Assembly (NCBI GenBank): GCA_047975005.1
Contig: JBKECW010000119.1
Location: forward strand, 1-64,000
Reading direction: 5' to 3'
Length of the DNA: 64,000 nt
Source: JBKEAJ01 sp047975005
GTDB lineage: Bacteria; Bacteroidota; Bacteroidia; Bacteroidales; Prolixibacteraceae
Shown here one piece after another: positions 61,845 through 64,000 of this stretch. Under the pieces are notes generated by a model. That model did not search any database, was not told where the DNA came from, and worked only from the letters and a program-made list of their open reading frames with translations. Every line of letters starts with the position of its first letter. Position 1 is the stretch's first letter. The translations under genes were made by a program, and so were the position numbers.

Positions 61845-61880
61845 GATGCTGTCAGACAAACTGGCAGCATCTTTTTTTTT
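61845..61880 (+). terminator. Terminator of NIF3-zinc ribbon operon
   Basis: An 11-bp stem GATGCTGTCAG/CTGGCAGCATC (one G-U) with loop ACAAA and nine T. It overlaps the last bases of the convergent atpC gene. Confidence 0.92.
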
Positions 61881-62118
61881 AGCTGATAAGGATATCCAAA
61901 TTATCCTCATGAAGATCAGCACAACCGCCGTCAATGTCAAAATGTTTTTCATCGCCCTTACTGTCGATTAGGACAACACGACCTTTCACTAGAGATGATA
62001 TTATCGGCGAGTGCAAAGGAAATATTGCAAATAACCCATCCTCTCCCGGCAGTTTTACAGACTTTGCGAAACCTTCGTAGTGCAGTTTCTCTGGTGATAA
62101 TATTTTCACTTTAAGCAT
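61879..62118 (-). CDS. atpC: F1 ATP synthase epsilon subunit (short form)
   Basis: A 79-residue epsilon subunit. It has the N-terminal beta-sandwich (LPGEDGLFAIFPLHSPIIS) but lacks the C-terminal helical hairpin that inhibits ATP hydrolysis in longer homologues. Short epsilon subunits are usual in Bacteroidetes. It starts 2 bp after atpD. The remaining ATP synthase genes are not in the window. Confidence 0.95.
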   Translation of the reverse strand: MLKVKILSPEKLHYEGFAKSVKLPGEDGLFAIFPLHSPIISSLVKGRVVLIDSKGDEKHFDIDGGCADLHEDNLDILIS

Positions 62119-62120
62119 TG

Positions 62121-63632
62121 TCAGCTATATTTATTTGCTTCTTCGAGTAGTTTCTCACCCTTGGCAATAGCCTGGTCAATATCTCCTACCATGTGGAATG
62201 CCGCCTCCGGATACTTGTCGAGTTCTCCGTCCATAATCTTATTAAATCCGTCGATAGTCTTTTCAATAGACACCAACTCCCCCGGAATACCTGTAAACTG
62301 TTCGCCCACAAAGAAGGGCTGAGATAAGAAACGTTGTACTCTACGCGCTCGATGAACAATAGTTCGGTCGTCGTCGCTCAACTCTTCCATTCCTAGAATT
62401 GCTATTATATCTTGAAGTTCCTTGTAACGCTGTAATATCTCTTTTACTCGTTGAGCACAGCTATAATGCTCATCGCCCACGATCTCCGGTGTCAAGATTC
62501 GTGATGTTGATTCAAGAGGGTCTACAGCAGGATAGATCCCAAGCTCCGAAATTTTACGACTTAGCACCGTATTGGCATCCAGATGTGCGAATGTCGTCGC
62601 CGGTGCGGGGTCGGTCAAGTCGTCTGCAGGAACATAAACTGCCTGTATCGATGTTATTGAGCCATGTTTGGTCGATGCTATTCGCTCTTGCAATTCGCCC
62701 ATCTCGCTGGCTAGCGTAGGTTGGTATCCTACTGCCGAAGGCATCCGTCCTAGCAATGCCGATACTTCCGAACCAGCTTGTAAGAATCTGAATATATTAT
62801 CTATAAAAAGCAGTATATCCCGACCTTCTGATGCCGAACCGTCGCCATCACGCAAGCTCTCTGCCAAGGACAAGCCCGACAGCGCCACTCTGGCTCTTGC
62901 ACCTGGAGGCTCGTTCATCTGTCCGAACACCATTGCCAGTTTAGAGTCTTTAAGTTTGGATTTGTCAACTTTCGACAAGTCCCAGCTTCCCTCTTCTAGT
63001 GCCTTTTTAAAGTCCTCACCGTAATCTACAATGCCGGCTTCAATCATCTCGCGAAGCAAGTCATTGCCTTCTCTGCTTCGTTCACCCACGCCGGCAAAAA
63101 CCGACAATCCGCTGTGAGCAACGGCTATATTATTGATAAGTTCCTGAATAATAACAGTCTTGCCTACACCGGCTCCACCAAACAGTCCGATCTTACCTCC
63201 TTTGGAGTAAGGCTCTATCAGATCGATTACCTTTATTCCTGTATATAAAACCTCTGTACTTGTTGCTAGCTCAACAAACTCAGGCGCACGGTGATGTATA
63301 CCATATCCATCCTTGGAAAGTTCGTCTAGCCCGTCGATAGAGCTGCCAGTTACACTAAGAAGACGCCCTAAAACAGCTTCTCCTTTGGGCATTGTGATAG
63401 GGCTTCCCAAGGCCACAGCTTCTGCTCCTCTTGCCAATCCATCGGTGGTCTCCATCGAGATTGTTCTGACCACACTGTCGCCAAGATGTTGCTGACACTC
63501 TGCTATTATTTTTGTCCCATTTAAGTCTATTTCTATAGCATCGTAAATATTTGGTAAATCTCCTTGCTCATTTATAAACTCAATATCCACAACGGGACCA
63601 ACAATCTGTATCACTTCTCCTTTTAGTAGCAT
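62121..63632 (-). CDS. atpD: F1 ATP synthase beta subunit
   Basis: A 503-residue catalytic subunit. GGAGVGKT (152-159) is the P-loop, GERSREGNDLLREM holds the catalytic glutamate, and the DELSEED-type segment reads MEELSDDD (about 430). It forms ATP at the membrane-bound F1 head with three alpha subunits. Only atpC follows it, then a convergent operon, so the ATP synthase genes are split in this genome: atpDC here and the rest elsewhere. Confidence 0.98.
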   Translation of the reverse strand: MLLKGEVIQIVGPVVDIEFINEQGDLPNIYDAIEIDLNGTKIIAECQQHLGDSVVRTISMETTDGLARGAEAVALGSPITMPKGEAVLGRLLSVTGSSIDGLDELSKDGYGIHHRAPEFVELATSTEVLYTGIKVIDLIEPYSKGGKIGLFGGAGVGKTVIIQELINNIAVAHSGLSVFAGVGERSREGNDLLREMIEAGIVDYGEDFKKALEEGSWDLSKVDKSKLKDSKLAMVFGQMNEPPGARARVALSGLSLAESLRDGDGSASEGRDILLFIDNIFRFLQAGSEVSALLGRMPSAVGYQPTLASEMGELQERIASTKHGSITSIQAVYVPADDLTDPAPATTFAHLDANTVLSRKISELGIYPAVDPLESTSRILTPEIVGDEHYSCAQRVKEILQRYKELQDIIAILGMEELSDDDRTIVHRARRVQRFLSQPFFVGEQFTGIPGELVSIEKTIDGFNKIMDGELDKYPEAAFHMVGDIDQAIAKGEKLLEEANKYS

Positions 63633-63720
63633 TCTTATTTTATTTTATAATACCTCGCCACAATAAATTTTCACAAGAAATCACTCACGTCAGACAACAA
63701 GGACAACTATCTTTTTGCTA

Positions 63721-64000
63721 TTACTCAACATCCGTCCTTATAGCATACTGGACGCTCAAGCGAATACCGGGTCCGTTTCCGGCACCATACAGAGATACGC
63801 CTTCAGGTGTCATACTGGTATAATCGATAGCATTAGCTCCGTATGTATCTGAAAAACTAAACACGGTATTGATATACCCTGTAGAACTGGACACCAACGA
63901 AGCCTGGTTCAAAATGTAATAGCCATCCAGATAATACTCCGGAATACGCAATTCAAACTCTAGCGAACTCTCGTCTCCGTCTATTACTCTTTGCAAATAC
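63721..64000 (-). CDS. C-terminal part of an unidentified protein (5' end beyond window)
   Basis: The last 92 codons of a gene that runs into the window from the right and ends in YAIRTDVE. The visible part is rich in beta-type sequence with many Tyr, Ser and Gly (YYILNQASLVSSSTGYINTVF), which fits an exported or surface protein. A TTG at 63996 could be taken as a start, but the frame stays open to the edge. I do not recognise the family. It lies 88 bp before atpD on the same strand. Confidence 0.6.
   Translation of the reverse strand, partial: YLQRVIDGDESSLEFELRIPEYYLDGYYILNQASLVSSSTGYINTVFSFSDTYGANAIDYTSMTPEGVSLYGAGNGPGIRLSVQYAIRTDVE

Noticed and set aside
1..64000. Prophage, insertion sequence or CRISPR array
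   Set aside because: No transposase, integrase, phage structural gene, spaced short repeats or terminal inverted repeats around genes were seen; DUF4494 alone is not evidence of a phage.

Overview
The window is from a low-GC, anaerobic member of the Bacteroidetes, most likely Bacteroidales or a relative. The evidence is a TonB receptor with an N-terminal carboxypeptidase-like domain, a protein with a type IX secretion (T9SS) sorting domain, DUF4494, an OmpA protein with thrombospondin type 3 repeats, an oxygen-sensitive ribonucleotide reductase (NrdDG) and a ferredoxin-dependent 2-oxoacid oxidoreductase. Many genes are preceded by the Bacteroidetes promoter -7 box TAnnTTTG and by A-rich leaders without a Shine-Dalgarno sequence. 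I see no rRNA, tRNA, CRISPR array, transposase or integrase.

Layout. 1-5.5 kb (minus): DUF58 protein (cut by the window edge) and MoxR ATPase, yidC, pyrG. 5.5-6.3 kb: a gene-free stretch with two tandem small-RNA-like units, each a UNCG-loop hairpin plus a strong terminator. 6.3-9.9 kb (minus): siderophore-type TonB receptor and PepSY membrane protein, with an 8-bp tandem repeat touching the receptor start codon. 10.3-11.7 kb (plus): trpB2, ended by a perfect 48-bp palindrome. 11.9-15.8 kb: a small accessory block (membrane protein, Gfo/Idh oxidoreductase, radical SAM protein, small ORF), closed by a 12-codon remnant of another trpB2 3' end. 16-23 kb (plus): acyltransferase 3, DUF418 protein, glycosyltransferase, exosortase K and a large MSEP-CTERM protein, a dedicated sorting enzyme with its single substrate. 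23.1-25.5 kb: serC and DUF1015. 25.6-30.8 kb (minus): der, era, nrdG, nrdD, the last preceded by a probable cobalamin riboswitch. 32-37.4 kb (plus): mpl, an S9 peptidase and a cysteine synthase-like gene. 37.5-43.6 kb (minus): four-gene 2-oxoacid:ferredoxin oxidoreductase operon, an RSH alarmone synthetase, pdxJ. 43.6-49.3 kb: CBS protein, nadK, DUF4494, ompA (minus), LptF/G-type permease. 49.3-61.8 kb: rimO (minus), then plus-strand ribE, a GH2 glycosidase with an EEP-fold hydrolase, mtaB, an inositol-phosphatase family gene, a T9SS serine protease, NIF3 and a zinc-ribbon protein. 61.9-64 kb (minus): atpC, atpD and the end of an unidentified gene.

Two non-coding themes run through the window. 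One is a dispersed intergenic repeat in two unit types that ends exactly at the ATGAAA start of five unrelated genes (yidC, the glycosyltransferase, the oxidoreductase gamma subunit, nadK, NIF3). The other is structured RNA: the tandem small-RNA units and the cobalamin riboswitch. Together with the exosortase K locus and the trpB2 scar these are the parts most worth a second look.
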